Positions 34,207 to 43,728 of a stretch of DNA of 64,000 nt are shown here, in pieces. Under the pieces are notes generated by a model. That model ran no database searches, was not told the origin of the DNA, and saw nothing but the letters and a program-made list of their open reading frames with translations. Source of the DNA: CALACW01 sp963627915 (lineage in GTDB: Bacteria; Bacillota; Clostridia; Oscillospirales; Acutalibacteraceae); assembly GCA_963627915.1 (NCBI GenBank), contig CAVGCY010000012.1, positions 1-64,000 of the forward strand. Direction: 5' to 3'. The position numbers and the translations under genes were made by a program. Numbering within the stretch: position 1 is the first letter of the stretch; every line of letters begins with the position of its first letter.

Positions 34207-34525
34207 AGATATTCCGCTCCTTTAAATTAAATTCATAAAATTTCAATGCAATCGATTCTTAACCCGATATTATAAAACCATCGCAAACACCTCCGATATC
34301 AATAATGCAAATATGAAAAAATATGTTAATACGTTATTATTTGTTTAAACTATCGGTTTATTTTTATATATATTAATTCTGCAATTTAATTATATAAAAG
34401 AAAATCTACATTGTCAATAAAAGTTTACTAAAATTTATCAATTTTATATCAAAATTCACTAAATATCCTTATTATTAAAACAAACGATAATCATACCGTT
34501 GAAAAATATGAAAAACACATACGGC

Positions 34526-34554
34526 TTGCTTTATTTTAAATTAAATGATAAAAT
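34526..34554 (+). promoter_or_regulatory. Promoter of the MFS-PAP2 unit
   Basis: TTGCTT at 34526-34531 and TAAAAT at 34549-34554 with 17-base spacing. Confidence 0.65.
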
Positions 34555-34586
34555 ATTATACCTAAAATATAAAAAAGGATAAAAAA

Positions 34587-35795
34587 ATGAATTTAAGACA
34601 AAATTACAAGTCGACTCTTTTTGCAAGCTATGTCGGCTACATAACCCAGGCCGTCGTCAACAATTTCGCGCCGCTGCTGTACGTCACGTTTCAGAAGGAC
34701 TACGGCATAACGCTCAAACAGCTGTCGTTTATCGCGATGTTTAACTTTCTTATCCAGCTGTGCGTAGACTACCTCTCGGCTAAATTCGTGGACAAAATAG
34801 GCGTAAGAACGTGTCTTGTTGCTTCGCATTTCATGGCGGGAATCGGGCTTATTCTTCTCGGCGCGCTTCCGTCCGTTCTGCCCTCTCCGATAACGGGCAT
34901 TACAATCGCTATCGTATTCTACGCCGTCGGAGGCGGACTTATCGAAGTGCTTGTCAGCCCCGTTGTCGAGGCTTGTCCGACAAAAAACAAGGAGGCACAT
35001 ATGAGCATACTCCACTCGTTTTACTGCTGGGGGCAGATGCTCGTAATTCTTCTGTCAACCGTGTTTTTCATGACGTCGGGCATAGAGCATTGGAAAATAA
35101 TGTCCGTTATCTGGTCGGCAATTCCGATACTTAACGGAATACTGTTTATATTTGTTCCGCTTTACAAAACAGTTGACTCCGAGGAATCGGGCGACAAATT
35201 AACCCACCTTTTAAAATCGGGAATATTCAGAATTTTAATGATAATGATGCTGTGCGCCGGCGCGGCGGAAATAGCCGTCAGCCAGTGGGCGTCCGCATTT
35301 GCGGAAAAGGGGCTCGGCGTATCAAAAACCGTCGGAGACATTGCCGGACCGTGCATGTTCGCGCTTTTAATGGGCATTGCAAGAATCGTTTATTCTCGGC
35401 TGAGCAAAAAGGTGGAGCTTACAAAATATATAATCATCTGCTCGGTAATGTGCCTTGCCGGTTATCTTACGATCGCTTTTTCGCCCTCTGCAGCGCTGTC
35501 GCTTATCGGAGTGGGAGTGTGCGGATTTGCCGTCGGCGTTATGTGGCCGGGTACGTACAGCCTTGCGACAGTCAAAATGCCCGTGTGCTCAACATCGGTT
35601 TTCGCATTTCTTGCGCTTGCGGGCGACGCGGGATGTTCGTCCGGACCGTATCTCGTCGGAATTGTATCGTCGGCATTCGGCGACGATTTGAAAAAAGGCA
35701 TGCTGTTTGCGTCGGTTTTCCCGATTGTAATGATATTCGCGTCGGCTGGATTATTAAAAAAATCTAAAATCGTACGCGGTAATATTGATAAATAA
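34587..35795 (+). CDS. Major facilitator superfamily transporter
   Basis: The 402 residues form about twelve transmembrane segments with the MFS loop after the second helix (SAKFVDKIGVRTCL), a central hydrophilic loop near residues 195-210 and a C-terminal half that repeats the fold (AVSQWASAFAEKGLGVS, GVMWPGTYSLATVKMP). The second-half motifs resemble fucose/glucose permease-type members, so a sugar or sugar derivative is plausible but unproven. It is followed 47 bases later by a PAP2 phosphatase on the same strand. Confidence 0.87.
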   Translation: MNLRQNYKSTLFASYVGYITQAVVNNFAPLLYVTFQKDYGITLKQLSFIAMFNFLIQLCVDYLSAKFVDKIGVRTCLVASHFMAGIGLILLGALPSVLPSPITGITIAIVFYAVGGGLIEVLVSPVVEACPTKNKEAHMSILHSFYCWGQMLVILLSTVFFMTSGIEHWKIMSVIWSAIPILNGILFIFVPLYKTVDSEESGDKLTHLLKSGIFRILMIMMLCAGAAEIAVSQWASAFAEKGLGVSKTVGDIAGPCMFALLMGIARIVYSRLSKKVELTKYIIICSVMCLAGYLTIAFSPSAALSLIGVGVCGFAVGVMWPGTYSLATVKMPVCSTSVFAFLALAGDAGCSSGPYLVGIVSSAFGDDLKKGMLFASVFPIVMIFASAGLLKKSKIVRGNIDK

Positions 35796-35842
35796 AGATA
35801 AATATACTAAAATAGAATTACAGAGATACAGGAGGTTTCGAC

Positions 35843-36721
35843 ATGGAAAAAAGAAAACCGAAAATACGCGTATTTTATTACGCGGGATTTTACGCCGCCG
35901 CGCTTATACTTCTCATTATCGCGACATTTAAAGATCTTGCAATAGACAACACACTGTACAATCCGGAAAACGGCTTTGGAATTTTCATGGAAAAATTTGC
36001 GGAATTTCCGATGTTCTGCATTATCCCGTTTGCGTTTACGGTAATGTTCTACGCACGGACGATGAAGGATAAGAAGTTAAATATAATCCTCGGCTCGGGA
36101 TACGCGCTTGCTGTTCTTGCAGGCTGGGTTCTGTGTATGTTCAAGCTGGGCGACGACTGGTTCGGCGAGGATTTTTCAAAGGCGCTTTTAATATTGATTG
36201 CCGTCGCGTTTTGGGCACTGACGCTGTTTCTCGGCGGACTTGTAAAACGTGAAACCATGATTCGCCTGCGTCCTCTCGCAATTGTCGGACTGCTCACGTT
36301 CCTGATAACGGCGGCGGGAGTCGAGGTTATAAAGCGCGTCTGGGGCAGACCGAGATACCGCGACATGCTCAACGGCGTAAATGGGCTCACGATAGACAAT
36401 TTCACCCCGTGGTACAAAATTGCCGGCATGAAGGGATGCCGTTCGTTTCCTTCGGGTCACACGTATGCGGCTTCGGAAACATTCCTGCTTTTAAGCGTAT
36501 CGGACAGAATGAAAGAACACAGGAACAGGGAAATTCTTTTCTTTGCGGCGGCGTTCGTATTTACCGTTCTTACGGCGTTTGCAAGACTTATCGCCGGCGC
36601 GCACTTTTTATCCGACGTCGTAACAGGCGCGGTAATAGGATTTACAGTTTATATAATTATAAGAGAATTTGTACAGCCGAGAATCTTTAAGTTTATGGAT
36701 AATACAAAGCTTAAAATATGA
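35843..36721 (+). CDS. PAP2-family membrane phosphatase
   Basis: This 292-residue membrane enzyme removes phosphate from lipid phosphates such as undecaprenyl pyrophosphate, phosphatidate or phosphatidylglycerol phosphate. The three PAP2 motifs are present: KRVWGRPRYRD, then RSFPSGHTYAAS with the first catalytic histidine, and RLIAGAHFLSDVVTG with the second. About six transmembrane segments surround them. An AGGAGG site stands before the ATG. It probably shares the transcript of the MFS gene. Confidence 0.92.
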   Translation: MEKRKPKIRVFYYAGFYAAALILLIIATFKDLAIDNTLYNPENGFGIFMEKFAEFPMFCIIPFAFTVMFYARTMKDKKLNIILGSGYALAVLAGWVLCMFKLGDDWFGEDFSKALLILIAVAFWALTLFLGGLVKRETMIRLRPLAIVGLLTFLITAAGVEVIKRVWGRPRYRDMLNGVNGLTIDNFTPWYKIAGMKGCRSFPSGHTYAASETFLLLSVSDRMKEHRNREILFFAAAFVFTVLTAFARLIAGAHFLSDVVTGAVIGFTVYIIIREFVQPRIFKFMDNTKLKI

Positions 36722-36768
36722 TAAATCGGGATGTGAGAAAATAAATTCTTACATCCCGGCAGCTTGTC

Positions 36769-36809
36769 AAAAAACCGTGTTTCCCAAATGTGGAGAAACA
36801 CGGTTTTTT
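36769..36809. terminator. Bidirectional terminator between PAP2 and TVP38 genes
   Basis: AAAAAACCGTGTTTC pairs with GAAACACGGTTTTTT; T-runs on both strands. A second hairpin (CGGGATGT/ACATCCCG, 36728-36758) precedes it on the PAP2 side. Confidence 0.92.
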
Positions 36810-36816
36810 CAATATT

Positions 36817-37530
36817 TTAATTTTTATCATCATTTTCAAATGTTTTTTCCGCTTCTTTTTTCGCCTTTTTCTTTTCTATAATAAATTTCTTTATAAAGTA
36901 CGCGATAACGCCCGCAGGTATTGCGCAGATTACGACAAGCACGATTTTATCCATCGGTATCCATGCGAAAATGCCGTCTCCGAGTACTGTAAAAAGGATT
37001 ACTCTCGGGGCGATTCCGACAACGGAAAGCACGAAATAGACAATAAAATTGCTGTGCGAAGCTCCGAAAAACAAACTTACAAAGTCTATCGGAAACGCGG
37101 GGAGAAAACGGACGGTAAACATCAGCGATTTTTTATTCTGCAAATCCATATTCAGAAGCTTTTTTCCCTTTTCTTTTTTCGACAGCAGCCGCTCAACATA
37201 ATCAGCGCCCAGAAACCTGCCGAGAAAATACGTCACCGTTACCTCGAGCGCGATACCCAGCACATTTATCAGCACAGCCTGCGCCGTCGGCAATGCCGCG
37301 CCGACCGCAACGTATATGACAGACGCCGGAATGACAAACACAAGCGCTTTGACGACGTAAACGCCGAGAACAATAAGCCATACAAGCCATTGATTGTCAA
37401 CAGACGAAATAATCGCTTCAAGGTCGATTGACGACAGCTCTTCGTATTTCCATATTGCCGCCGCGAACAGTATGAGCGCAACTATACCTCTCAGAATGAT
37501 TTTTAATGTTTCCTTACTCTTTTCAGTCAT
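36817..37530 (-). CDS. TVP38/TMEM64 (DedA-related) membrane protein
   Basis: The 237-residue integral membrane protein has the SNARE-associated core of the TVP38/TMEM64 family: AAIWKYEELSS, the VIPASVIYVAVGAALPTAQA re-entrant region, the GRFLGADYVE turn, and MFTVRFLPAFPIDFVSLFFGAS, the conserved FxR-P-x-P-D patch. Members are thought to be lipid scramblases or transporters in envelope homeostasis. ATG at 37530 is chosen over 37551 because GGGGG lies 7 bases upstream. An exact copy of the 18-bp operator-like motif stands 34 bases before the start and overlaps the end of the LysR gene. Confidence 0.88.
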   Translation of the reverse strand: MTEKSKETLKIILRGIVALILFAAAIWKYEELSSIDLEAIISSVDNQWLVWLIVLGVYVVKALVFVIPASVIYVAVGAALPTAQAVLINVLGIALEVTVTYFLGRFLGADYVERLLSKKEKGKKLLNMDLQNKKSLMFTVRFLPAFPIDFVSLFFGASHSNFIVYFVLSVVGIAPRVILFTVLGDGIFAWIPMDKIVLVVICAIPAGVIAYFIKKFIIEKKKAKKEAEKTFENDDKN

Positions 37531-37563
37531 AAATAATCCCCCGTAAAACAATAACTTATCGCC

Positions 37564-37581
37564 GGTAAATTATTGTTTACA
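37564..37581 (-). promoter_or_regulatory. 18-bp near-palindrome, site 1 (upstream of TVP38)
   Basis: Minus strand TGTAAACAATAATTTACC, whose core GTAAA-N6-TTTAC is an inverted repeat. It is identical to sites at 60492 and 62325. A degenerate second copy (12 of 16) begins at 37544, 21 bases away. On the minus strand TTGTAA inside it and TAAGTT 18 bases later could be a promoter, so a repressor bound here would block transcription. Confidence 0.7.
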
Positions 37582-38464
37582 AATAAATCTTCGCTCCGTC
37601 ACACGCGAATTTAACAAAATCCTTTACGATTTCCGACTCTCCGCCCTTTCTGTACATCACGCCGAACGTAAGCGCGTCTATACCGTCCGCCTTTTTCATC
37701 TCAACGATATCCGTCCCCGGCGCATACACTTCGGGCAGAACCGCCGTTCCGAAGCCCGCACGGACAAGAGCCTGCGCCGTCAGCGAATCCCCGCACATTA
37801 TAATATCCGACGGGCTTCTTCCCCCCGTGAGAATCAGACGGATTTTAACGGCTTCGCTCAATTGAGAGCCGTAACGGCAGAGAATCAGACGTTTTTTTGC
37901 AAGATCGGAAACCGTAATTTTTTCATTAAAAGTCAAAGGGTCGTCCTTTTTTAAAAGGCAGACGAACCCGGAGGAACAAACGGGCTTGAATTTTACGCTT
38001 TCGTCCGAAAAATCGAACGGTGCAAATGCAAACGCCGCGTCAAGCGCACCCTCCGAAATTCTCGAAACAGCCTGCGACGCTTCAACCTTTGTTATAAACG
38101 GCTGAAAGTATCCGTATTTTTTTATGAGCTTTGAAAGAATATCCGACAAATACGCCTCGTTGACGTTTCCCGAATAACCTATCGACAGCGATTTCATGCC
38201 CGGCTCGCCGGAGTCCGAAAAACGTTCGAGCGCATGACGCGTTATTGCCGATATGCTTTTCGCGTCATCCAAAAATATACGTCCGGATTGCGTAAGCTCC
38301 ACACTTCGCGTAGTTCTGAAAAACAGTTTTACACCAAGCTCGTTTTCAAGCGAATTTATCTGATGCGACACCGCGGGCTGAGAAATACAAAGCTCTGACG
38401 CAGCCTTTGCAAAATTAAGATGCCGTGCAACCGACAAAAAACATTCAATCTGCTGTGTGTTCAT
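37577..38464 (-). CDS. LysR-family transcriptional regulator
   Basis: The 295 residues carry an N-terminal winged helix-turn-helix (FLSVARHLNFAKAASELCIS then QPAVSHQINSLENELG) and a periplasmic-binding-type effector domain (LSIGYSGNVNEAYL, AALDAAFAFAPFDF-like segment, GFGTAVLPEVYAPG). The ATG at 38464 follows a GGGAGGGG site; the longer frame to 38548 lacks one. The effector is unknown. It lies upstream of, and in line with, the TVP38 gene, and is divergent from the dockerin-M4 peptidase gene, either of which could be a target. Confidence 0.92.
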   Translation of the reverse strand: MNTQQIECFLSVARHLNFAKAASELCISQPAVSHQINSLENELGVKLFFRTTRSVELTQSGRIFLDDAKSISAITRHALERFSDSGEPGMKSLSIGYSGNVNEAYLSDILSKLIKKYGYFQPFITKVEASQAVSRISEGALDAAFAFAPFDFSDESVKFKPVCSSGFVCLLKKDDPLTFNEKITVSDLAKKRLILCRYGSQLSEAVKIRLILTGGRSPSDIIMCGDSLTAQALVRAGFGTAVLPEVYAPGTDIVEMKKADGIDALTFGVMYRKGGESEIVKDFVKFACDGAKIYL

Positions 38465-38553
38465 CGTTTCGCCCCTCCCGCGCTCTCTTTTGAGCAAACC
38501 CGAATACAATAATAAATATATAGTATCACAAATAAAGTTATTTTTCAATTTCG

Positions 38554-38582
38554 TTGTGTTTTTTTATTAAAAATGATATTAT
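38554..38582 (+). promoter_or_regulatory. Promoter of the dockerin-M4 peptidase gene
   Basis: TTGTGT at 38554-38559 and TATTAT at 38577-38582 with 17-base spacing, in the region shared with the divergent LysR gene. Confidence 0.65.
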
Positions 38583-38625
38583 ATAAACAGTCACACGCAT
38601 TTAAATACAAAAGAGGCATGAAAAA

Positions 38626-41253
38626 ATGAAAATTGCAAAATCAGCTTTATCGCTTATACTTTCTTTTATAATATCGATTTGCGTACTGCCGTACGTCTGC
38701 GCGTCGGACGAGGCAGATTCGTTCATGCTTGCCGATATGAACGCGGACGGAAAAATCACGGCGTCCGACGCTCTGAGCGCGCTGAGAATCGCCGCGCTGA
38801 TAGACAAGCCCGACGAGGAAAGCATTCTGAGAGGGGATTTAAATGCCGACGGTAAAATAACGACGCCCGACGCAAGAAGAATATTAAGAACGGCGTCAAG
38901 GCTTGAGGAATTAAAAGCAACGGATCTGCCCGCGCTTATAACAAAAATGATGAACGAGCCGTTTTGCGTCGACATTTACGACGGTGAAAATATTATAAAG
39001 GATCAGCTTATTTCCTCGCCCGGCGCGATAAGCGTCAAAACATACGAAAAAGAGGCTTCAGACGAAACGAACGGCGAAAAAATTGACAGAAGAATGATTA
39101 TAGTATCGTCCGGCGATTCCTCGGACGGAGAATACGACCTGGACTGCGTTCATTCGCAGTACATCGCATATTCCGACGAAATTTACGCAACAAGTCTTAA
39201 CGATTATTCGCTCTGTTTCGGTCTGCTCAAAACGGACGTAAAATATTCGGTATCATACAAAGATACGTCGTTTTCAATTCGTTATGATTCCGGCGCGCAA
39301 TATGATTTTACTTTTTCATCCGGAAAACTCACGGACATGAACGCAAGCTTCAACGACGAAACCGTAAGCTTCAAAACGGCGGATATTCATTTTAACGAAT
39401 GCGACGCGCTGCTGCCGCTTACGGAGAGCGTCGATATTACATCCGATTATTTTAACGATTTTTTAGCCTCGGCGGCGGCGGACGAAATTGAAATTGAATT
39501 TGCGCCGGGCGACAGCGCGGTTTACGTAACGCAAAATCTTACCCTGCCGAATAAGATTGATTCGTACCCCTCGGCAAAAATCGAATGGACAAGCGCATCC
39601 GACAACGTAACGGACAACGGCATTATAACAAGAAACAAAGACAGCGTGGCAAAGGCGGAGCTTACAGCCGAGATAACCGTCGGAACGGCAAAAAAGCAAA
39701 AGAAATTCACTGTTGACATAATGCCCGAATCCGCCGGGACGCAAAAGGAAAATACGGCTGATGACATTAAAAGCATGAACGGCGGAAACGACGTTTTAAT
39801 CACAGATACAAACGGCAGAGTAACGTTGATAGACGGTATCTGTTCCGAAATTAAGGTTGAAAATTTCTCCGACGCGCTTTCCGTGCTGTCTCAGAACGCC
39901 GGAGTTCTCGGCGCGGATAAAGAAAATACGCGCTTTGTTCCGCTTTCTTCAAGAACGAACGAGTACGGTTCTCAGTATACGTTCAGACAGTTTTTCTCAG
40001 ATACGGAGGTTTACCTCAGGCGGGTCACCGTCAGCACGAACAGCGACGGAATCTGCGATTACATTTCAAGCTCCGTATTGGAAAAGGACGCGCTGACATC
40101 TGTTAAAAAAGCGGAAATAACCGTCGAAAATGCCGTAAAAACAGCCGAAAACCTCTACGGCGGAGATATTCGCGCCGACAGCGCGGAGCTTTATGTTTAC
40201 GCATTGGACGAGTATGAAAACGCACCGGTTTATGTATATGCCGTAAACATTTCGGGATATGACAAAAACGGTTATTATGTCAACGATAAAATATTCATAA
40301 ACGCGCAAAACGGCGACGTAATAAAAACGGAATCAAAAAATGATTCAATCGCCGGACTGACAGGCTCGGGCTTGGACGAACACGGAGAAATTCAAACGTT
40401 TCCGAGCATTATGGACAATTTTTACACGTTCAAAATGGAAGATCCCGAACGTAACATCCGCGTTTATGCATTTCTTAACGAATCATCGTCCGACCGCAGT
40501 CTGGCGGAATCGATGAGCTTTGACAACACGTTTGACGACAGTACGGCAGTCAGCGCGTATCTCAACATGATAAAGGTTTACGACGTATTCCGGGAGAAAT
40601 TCAAAATTGATTCATACGACGGAAAAGGTTCTGTTATCAACATTGCCGTACATGACAATTCGCATAAAGACAACGCATTCTGGGATTCGGACAGCTTAAG
40701 CATGATATTCTGCGATAATTCCGATGAAAAGGCGAACAGTCCGAGCGTGGCGTCGGCTCTCGATATCGTTTCGCACGAGTACGCGCATGCGGTAATTGAA
40801 AGCACGGCGGGCGAACTGCCGTACGAAAACGCAACGGGAGCGATAAATGAAGCGTACGCCGATATATTCGCCTGCTTCGTCGACGGAAACTGGACTGTCG
40901 GCGAGGACTGGGATACCGTAAGGGATATTTCAAACCCGAACAAATATAATGCTCCGTCGGAAATAAACGGAAAATATTTTATCGATTACAACAATACAAA
41001 TAACGACCTCGGCGGAGTTCATACCAATTCGACCGTTATTTCGCACTGCGCGTATCTGATGAGCAAATATTCGCTTGCTTCCGATACGCTCGAAAAGCTG
41101 TGGTATCAGTCGCTGTCACTCGGTTACGACGGAATTTCCGATTTTTCAACGGTTCGACGAAACGTAACAAAAGCCGCCGAGCTTCTGAATCTGTCCGACA
41201 GCGAAAAGGATATTGTCAATAAGGCGTTTGACCGCGTAAAAATATTTGAATAA
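38626..41253 (+). CDS. Secreted thermolysin-like (M4) metallopeptidase with N-terminal dockerin
   Basis: The 875-residue protein has a signal peptide (about 1-26), then a type I dockerin directly at the N-terminus (ADMNADGKITASDALSAL and GDLNADGKITTPDARRIL), a beta-rich region, an immunoglobulin-like domain near residues 285-365, a propeptide-like segment (residues about 390-570) and the M4 catalytic domain: HEYAHAVIE near 717, INEAYADIFA near 743 supplying the third zinc ligand, and GVHTNSTVISH near 798. All catalytic residues expected of thermolysin are present. Dockerins are usually C-terminal; here one precedes the whole enzyme. It should digest protein outside the cell while bound to a cohesin. 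Confidence 0.92.
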   Translation: MKIAKSALSLILSFIISICVLPYVCASDEADSFMLADMNADGKITASDALSALRIAALIDKPDEESILRGDLNADGKITTPDARRILRTASRLEELKATDLPALITKMMNEPFCVDIYDGENIIKDQLISSPGAISVKTYEKEASDETNGEKIDRRMIIVSSGDSSDGEYDLDCVHSQYIAYSDEIYATSLNDYSLCFGLLKTDVKYSVSYKDTSFSIRYDSGAQYDFTFSSGKLTDMNASFNDETVSFKTADIHFNECDALLPLTESVDITSDYFNDFLASAAADEIEIEFAPGDSAVYVTQNLTLPNKIDSYPSAKIEWTSASDNVTDNGIITRNKDSVAKAELTAEITVGTAKKQKKFTVDIMPESAGTQKENTADDIKSMNGGNDVLITDTNGRVTLIDGICSEIKVENFSDALSVLSQNAGVLGADKENTRFVPLSSRTNEYGSQYTFRQFFSDTEVYLRRVTVSTNSDGICDYISSSVLEKDALTSVKKAEITVENAVKTAENLYGGDIRADSAELYVYALDEYENAPVYVYAVNISGYDKNGYYVNDKIFINAQNGDVIKTESKNDSIAGLTGSGLDEHGEIQTFPSIMDNFYTFKMEDPERNIRVYAFLNESSSDRSLAESMSFDNTFDDSTAVSAYLNMIKVYDVFREKFKIDSYDGKGSVINIAVHDNSHKDNAFWDSDSLSMIFCDNSDEKANSPSVASALDIVSHEYAHAVIESTAGELPYENATGAINEAYADIFACFVDGNWTVGEDWDTVRDISNPNKYNAPSEINGKYFIDYNNTNNDLGGVHTNSTVISHCAYLMSKYSLASDTLEKLWYQSLSLGYDGISDFSTVRRNVTKAAELLNLSDSEKDIVNKAFDRVKIFE

Positions 41254-41271
41254 TTAACAGGAGAAATTAAA

Positions 41272-41664
41272 ATGACTTTGGAAGAAGCAAGAGAATTTTT
41301 TAAAGGCGATAAATTCGCATGCGAATGCCTCGGCGCAGTTATCGAGGAAGTCGGCGACGGCTATTCGCGCATAAGCATGAAGGTTAAAGATTCGCACCGA
41401 GCCGCGCACGGCGGAGTTATGGGAGGCGCACTGTTTACGCTTGCGGATTTCGCGTTCGCCGTCGCATGCAATACGCCCGATGCGCTTACCGTTACGGCAA
41501 CGAGCAATATTAATTTTCTGAGCGGAGCGAAAACGGACGAGCTTGTCGCGGAGTGCAGAAGGATTAAAAACGGCAGACGCGTCTGCTTCTGCGAAACTAC
41601 GGTAAAGGATTCCGACGGAAATATTGTCGCGTCTGTTTCGGCGGCGGGAGCGCACATGAGATAA
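41272..41664 (+). CDS. Hotdog-fold thioesterase (PaaI/YdiI-like)
   Basis: This 130-residue protein is a single hotdog domain that hydrolyses acyl-CoA thioesters. The family motif HGGVMGGALFTLADFAFAVA appears near residue 45, with MKVKDSHRAA before it, the strand VTATSNINFLSGAKTD and RVCFCETTVKDSDG after it, as in PaaI-type enzymes. It starts 18 bases after the peptidase gene with an AGGAG site, so they share a transcript although no functional link is obvious. Substrate chain is unknown. Confidence 0.9.
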   Translation: MTLEEAREFFKGDKFACECLGAVIEEVGDGYSRISMKVKDSHRAAHGGVMGGALFTLADFAFAVACNTPDALTVTATSNINFLSGAKTDELVAECRRIKNGRRVCFCETTVKDSDGNIVASVSAAGAHMR

Positions 41665-41720
41665 GAAAGCGTAATCCGCAAAGGTTTTCTTTAATGTAAC
41701 GCCGGATTTTATAGCAAGAC

Positions 41721-41770
41721 GGCGGCCGGCGGTTGGAAATTACAATACCGAACGCCAACCGCCGACCGCC
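41721..41770. repeat. GC-rich inverted repeat
   Basis: GGCGGCCGGCGGTTGG at 41721-41736 pairs with CCAACCGCCGACCGCC at 41755-41770 at 15 of 16 positions, loop 18 bases. There is no T-run on either side, so it is not a standard terminator. It lies between convergent genes and is far richer in GC than its surroundings. Confidence 0.8.
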
Positions 41771-41801
41771 GAAACGATAATCCGCTCCGGCAAGCTATCG
41801 C

Positions 41802-42926
41802 TTACCACTTATTCTCCACATACTCGCAGAAGGCGTACATATCGCCGACCTCGATTTTTTCGCCGCTGTCAAGCACGGCGGAACCCGACCACATACCGTG
41901 TACCTGGTGCGAATGCATACGAAGCGCGTTAAACAGGTTCGTATCGCAGTGATGATCATAAAACGGCTTCATTACAAAATCAAAACGTCCGTCCTTTGAC
42001 ACAAAATGCCAGTCGTCCATGTATTTATCGTCCTTGGGGAACGTTTCAACGTCTACGGCGTCGAATTTATGAGCCTTGCCGTCATAGAAAATACACGTTT
42101 CGGTAGCATTGCTCTCGTCGCCTATACCCCACGTAATTTCAAAGCCGAATGTATGCTTTTTGCCCTCGGAATCCGTAACGTAGGTGCTGCCGTTGCCCCA
42201 GTACCATACAAGCCGATACGGCGTGTTTACTCTGCCCCAGTCAAGACAGCAGAACGTATTTTCCTTTGAAAATTCAACAACCTTATTGCCGAATCTGTAC
42301 GTACCCGAGCATGGCATGCAGTTTTGCTTCGTCGTCATGAAATAATTCGTCGGACAGCCCTTGAACGGAAGCACGGTCGTTATATTTTCAAGCCCCTCGG
42401 GGATATCCATTTTGAAACTGCATTCATATTTTCCGTCGGCGGACTTATAATAAAGCGTTCTGTACGTTTCATGCGTATCAAATTCAAAATCGGCTTTGCC
42501 GAAGCCGTTTACCGTATATTTTACGTTATTCGGCACGTCGCCCTTCGGAGGAAGGACATACTTATCCCTTCCGCCGAGGTACAGCACGGTAGAGTCGGCA
42601 ATCTTACCGGCGGCAAGCTTCTTTTTGGGATTCGGATGCCTTAAATCGATAAGAACAGCCGATACGTAACCGCCGATCGAAATATTCGCAAAGCTTAACT
42701 GCACCATGTACCTGCCGTTTGATATCTGATAAAAATCCCACTCCTTGCGGTGCATGGGCGGAGTCGATTTTGTACGATCGTAGTCAAAAACGTTATGTCT
42801 TGCCCATCCGGGAGACATGAGAACGCCGGTATCCGTCAGGAGCGGAGTCGGCTCCGTGTACTCCTTTTGAACGGAATCTATTTCACCGTTAAGCCAGCTT
42901 AAATATGTTCTTTTTGTTTCGCTCAT
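41802..42926 (-). CDS. DUF2804-family protein
   Basis: The 374 residues match the DUF2804 family pattern: TGVLMSPGWARHNVFDYDR near the N-terminus, KEWDFYQISNGRYMVQ, the CLDWGRVNTPYRLVWYWGNG block in the middle and FGFEITWGIGDESNATE. These proteins are beta-rich and thought to bind lipids or sugars, but have no established activity. No signal peptide. The gene follows the nucleotidyltransferase by 64 bases in the galK-like cluster, which may hint at a role near sugar nucleotide metabolism. Confidence 0.8.
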   Translation of the reverse strand: MSETKRTYLSWLNGEIDSVQKEYTEPTPLLTDTGVLMSPGWARHNVFDYDRTKSTPPMHRKEWDFYQISNGRYMVQLSFANISIGGYVSAVLIDLRHPNPKKKLAAGKIADSTVLYLGGRDKYVLPPKGDVPNNVKYTVNGFGKADFEFDTHETYRTLYYKSADGKYECSFKMDIPEGLENITTVLPFKGCPTNYFMTTKQNCMPCSGTYRFGNKVVEFSKENTFCCLDWGRVNTPYRLVWYWGNGSTYVTDSEGKKHTFGFEITWGIGDESNATETCIFYDGKAHKFDAVDVETFPKDDKYMDDWHFVSKDGRFDFVMKPFYDHHCDTNLFNALRMHSHQVHGMWSGSAVLDSGEKIEVGDMYAFCEYVENKW

Positions 42927-42990
42927 TGTAATTCCTCCAAAAAAATTATCGGTTGCCGGCAGACATTGCTCAAAATATTCCGAGCAATAA

Positions 42991-43728
42991 TTACCGCTTT
43001 ATCCCTTTGTATTCTCTGTTTATTTTTTCGTAGCCTTCGATATTGCCGACGTCATATCTTTTTCCCGGCATTTCCATCGCGTAAACGTCCGTCTTTTTGC
43101 AAAGCCACGCAGGATAGCTTCCGGGCGCGTCAACTCCGCAGCCGTCCGATATACCGTCCTTTATTTTCAAAAGATCTTCCTTTTTATAAAAATAAAACGG
43201 CGGACAGCACCAGTTTGATTCGGGCTCGGCGGGCTTTTCCCGCATATCGGCTATACGGTCGCCGCCGGACAATGAAATAACTCCGCATTTTTTAAGTTTA
43301 TTTATATCCGCCTCAAAATAGCGCATAACGCATGAGGCGTTTTTTTCTTTTGCATATGAAATAAATTCGCACAGGCTGAAATCGAGCACGTTATCACCGG
43401 CGATAACGAGGCAGTCCGTATCGATACCGCATTTGCCGACGGCAAGGACGATATCGTTTACCGCGCCCAGACGGGTTTCGTTGCTTAACGTACCGTCGTC
43501 CAGAACGGTAATGTTATATTCGCTTTTTTCAGCCCATGAATTAAAATGCTCTGCAAATTTACGGTTTGAAACAACAATGTATTCGTCAATTTCTCCGGAC
43601 AGATTCATATCCGATATAAGCCAGTCGAGAATCGGCTTTCCCCCGACGGGGAGAAGCGGTTTCGGAAAATTTTCGGTCAGCGGGTAAAGCCTGGTCGCAT
43701 AGCCCGCGGCAAGAATTATACATTTCAT
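42991..43728 (-). CDS. Sugar-1-phosphate nucleotidyltransferase
   Basis: The 245-residue enzyme belongs to the RfbA/GlmU-type nucleotidyltransferases that make NDP-sugars. Visible are the nucleotide loop LAAGYATRLYPLTENFPKPL at residues 6-25, GGKPILDWL, the VIAGDNVLDF aspartate motif near residue 105 and a final VGNIEGY. Its start overlaps the end of the kinase gene by four bases (ATGA), so the two are translationally coupled. Kinase plus nucleotidyltransferase form a salvage route from free sugar to NDP-sugar; the sugar is unknown. Confidence 0.9.
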   Translation of the reverse strand: MKCIILAAGYATRLYPLTENFPKPLLPVGGKPILDWLISDMNLSGEIDEYIVVSNRKFAEHFNSWAEKSEYNITVLDDGTLSNETRLGAVNDIVLAVGKCGIDTDCLVIAGDNVLDFSLCEFISYAKEKNASCVMRYFEADINKLKKCGVISLSGGDRIADMREKPAEPESNWCCPPFYFYKKEDLLKIKDGISDGCGVDAPGSYPAWLCKKTDVYAMEMPGKRYDVGNIEGYEKINREYKGIKR

